Source: an uncultured Collinsella sp.
GTDB taxonomy: Bacteria; Actinomycetota; Coriobacteriia; Coriobacteriales; Coriobacteriaceae
DNA: 33,513 bases
Reading direction: 5' to 3'
Assembly: GCA_905210085.1 (NCBI GenBank)
Contig: CAJLVJ010000018.1
Span: 1 to 33,513, forward strand
Part shown: one piece after another, positions 32,298 through 33,513 of the stretch
Numbering within the stretch: position 1 is the stretch's first letter
Layout of the letters: each line of letters opens with the position of its first letter
Notes under the pieces: model-generated
What the model was told of the DNA's origin: nothing
Database searches by the model: none
What the model saw: the letters and a program-made list of their open reading frames with translations, nothing else
Made by a program: the position numbers and the translations under genes

Positions 32298-32705
32298 TTA
32301 CGCCGAATATAGTCCGATAACTGTATCCAGAATAATTGTCGCTTTAATAGAATTGAAATTAGTAAATGAATTGAGACAGCCGAATATGTTGGCTGTTGAC
32401 CAGAGTAACCCAACTAGTGAGGTTGCGATAAATATGTGGCGCAATCTCCTAATTGCTATCTTGCTTGCCGAAAGCCTGAATGCGGCAAACGTAAGTAATA
32501 GCAGAAAGACGCAAAGACCGACCGCGCTAAAACAAGCAAGGCGGGCATTATGGAAATGAAAGTAAGTGCTTGCACAGGCAAGCACGGCACCGATTGATAA
32601 CCTCGGAGCCGACCGAGCACCGGTTATAAATTCCGTGGCGGATAGAGAGATTGCAAAGAATAATAAGTACAGTAAAGCAAAGCACGCGTGTATAGAACTA
32701 AACAT
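32298..32705 (-). CDS. Membrane protein (135 residues), probably the 5' part of a frameshifted gene
   Basis: This frame has four hydrophobic helices (about 6-25, 36-46, 55-78, 88-108) joined by basic loops such as RLSASKIAIRRLRHIF. ATG 32705 lacks a clear ribosome site. It stops at 32298 in the sequence ATIILDTVIGLYSA, exactly where the downstream frame offers TIFGVIGAYSYVEIKSA. Joining the two by one shift would give one continuous helix and a single protein of about 735 residues. It could instead be a separate small gene that overlaps its partner. Confidence 0.5.
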   Translation of the reverse strand: MFSSIHACFALLYLLFFAISLSATEFITGARSAPRLSIGAVLACASTYFHFHNARLACFSAVGLCVFLLLLTFAAFRLSASKIAIRRLRHIFIATSLVGLLWSTANIFGCLNSFTNFNSIKATIILDTVIGLYSA

Positions 32706-32745
32706 ATTAGCTGGATTTCTACTTGATCATTCACTGGACTCAGTA

Positions 32746-32762
32746 TGACAGTCGCACTGTCA
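32746..32762. promoter_or_regulatory. Candidate operator TGACAGT-N3-ACTGTCA
   Basis: A perfect 7-bp inverted repeat with a three-base spacer lies 41 bases upstream of the 135-aa membrane frame. The bound protein is unknown. Confidence 0.4.
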
Positions 32763-32924
32763 AATGTCATGAAAATTTGTCCCATAAGTCAATAAACTAT
32801 GGTTTCTTTCAAATAAGCATGAGAGGGTTTAGTTGAAATGACCATGACTCCTGTATTTATTTGTAAGGGAATGCTCAATCATCAGAAACTGTTGCCTCAC
32901 TACTTAGTAACGAATTCATTAATG

Positions 32925-32973
32925 TTAAACAAAAGTGGGGTGGTATCGGCGTTAGCCGATACCACCCCACTTT
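32925..32973 (-). terminator. Terminator of ugd
   Basis: A perfect 19-bp stem (32932-32950 with 32955-32973) closes a GTTA loop. On the minus strand TTTTGTTT follows. It lies about 60 bases past the ugd stop. Confidence 0.9.
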
Positions 32974-33033
32974 CAGCGAAGCAGAACTTTTCGAAGCCGA
33001 GCCCACCCAATACAGGTAGACCACTCCTCTCCC

Positions 33034-33513
33034 CTAGTCTCGCTTAAACAGATCCCTCGTGTACACCTTGTCCGCCACGTCCGTGAGCTCGTCGCTCCAG
33101 CGGTTGGCGACGATCACGTCGCACCCGGCCTTGAAGGCCTCCAGGTCGTGGGTCACCTCGGACCCGAAGAACTCCGGCGTGCCCAGTGTGGGCTCGTAGA
33201 CCACCACGGGCACGCCCTTGGCCTTCACGCGCTTCATGACGCCCTGGATGGAACTCGCGCGGAAGTTGTCGGAGTTCGACTTCATCGTCAGGCGGTACAC
33301 GCCCACGACCGGCTTCGGCTTGCCCTCGTACACGCGGTCCCACACCATCTGCAGCACCTCGTCGGCCACGAAGTCCTTGCGGGTGCGGTTGGCCTCGACG
33401 ATGGCCTCGATCAGGTTCTGGGGCACGTCCTTGTAGTTGGCGAGCAGCTGCTTGGTGTCCTTGGGCAGGCAGTAGCCGCCGTAGCCGAAGCTGGGATTGT
33501 TGTAATGGCTGGC
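33034..33513 (-). CDS. ugd: UDP-glucose 6-dehydrogenase, C-terminal part (runs off window)
   Basis: The visible 159 residues are the C-terminal part of a nucleotide-sugar dehydrogenase, which oxidises UDP-glucose to UDP-glucuronate for polysaccharide synthesis. They include the catalytic-cysteine segment SFGYGGYCLPKDTKQL, then LIEAIVEANRTRKDF, VVGVYRLTMKSNSDNFR and the C-terminal Rossmann-like region VPVVVYEPTL...CDVIVANRW. The 5' end lies beyond base 33513. Low divergence from typical motifs suggests it is functional. A truncated, stop-containing copy lies at 27945-28226. The presence of ugd suggests that a capsule or exopolysaccharide locus continues to the right. Confidence 0.93.
   Translation of the reverse strand, partial: ASHYNNPSFGYGGYCLPKDTKQLLANYKDVPQNLIEAIVEANRTRKDFVADEVLQMVWDRVYEGKPKPVVGVYRLTMKSNSDNFRASSIQGVMKRVKAKGVPVVVYEPTLGTPEFFGSEVTHDLEAFKAGCDVIVANRWSDELTDVADKVYTRDLFKRD

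Larger units (their letters stand above)
32706..33033. other. Intergenic stretch with the ugd terminator and a palindromic site
   Basis: No gene is supported. It contains the ugd terminator (32925-32973) and TGACAGT-CGC-ACTGTCA (32746-32762), a perfect 7-bp inverted repeat about 40 bases upstream of the membrane-protein start. That position suits an operator. Confidence 0.5.

Overview
The window looks like chromosome of a Coriobacteriia actinobacterium, most likely Collinsella or a close relative. This is inferred from the GC-rich core, the gene order (scpA-scpB-pseudouridine synthase-cmk-plsC-ispH-DUF512-der-plsY-gpsA-rpe), the Flp-type prepilin fused to a DUF6273-like domain, and remembered relatives. 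No database search was run. Apart from three loci in the first 2.2 kb, every gene is on the minus strand.

1-2.7 kb (plus strand) is a surface-antigen region. It holds a frameshifted DUF6273-like cassette (46-445), an orphan ribbon-helix-helix antitoxin (708-935) and an intact prepilin (1223-2173). The prepilin has a Flp cleavage motif, a nine-G tract just after its start codon, and a C-terminal DUF6273-like domain. The cassette and the prepilin are followed by the same ~190-bp 3' sequence. This is the best candidate in the window for a phase- or antigenically variable system.

2.7-20.1 kb is a dense minus-strand housekeeping block. From upstream to downstream it contains tRNA-Ala, an ABC-F ATPase, a small membrane protein, a site-2-type metalloprotease, scpA, scpB, a 16S/23S pseudouridine synthase, cmk, plsC, ispH, a DUF512 radical-SAM protein, der, plsY, gpsA, rpe, a cysteine desulfurase, a NIF3-family protein, a coiled-coil zinc-ribbon protein, coaBC and tRNA-Pro. 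Many neighbours overlap by a few bases, which suggests long co-transcribed units. The block links chromosome segregation, phospholipid and isoprenoid precursor synthesis, ribosome biogenesis, Fe-S supply and CoA synthesis.

20.1-25.1 kb is a transition zone. It has a repeat-dense intergenic region with a perfect 30-bp inverted repeat, a DUF559/Vsr-like nuclease-fold protein, tRNA-Val, a Panacea (DUF4065)/Fic-Doc toxin-antitoxin pair and an LPXTG surface protein.

25.2-33.0 kb is AT-richer accessory DNA. One operon has two unknown genes followed by an EEP-family nuclease overlapping another unknown gene. A degenerate ugd fragment follows at 27.9-28.2 kb. Next comes a module with a stand-alone OLD-like ATPase/TOPRIM protein, a 65-aa protein and a large membrane protein that seems split by a frameshift. 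The 3' end of an intact ugd (UDP-glucose 6-dehydrogenase) runs off the right edge. The ugd fragment and ugd are direct repeats flanking the OLD/membrane module, as expected for a segment acquired or rearranged by recombination at ugd.
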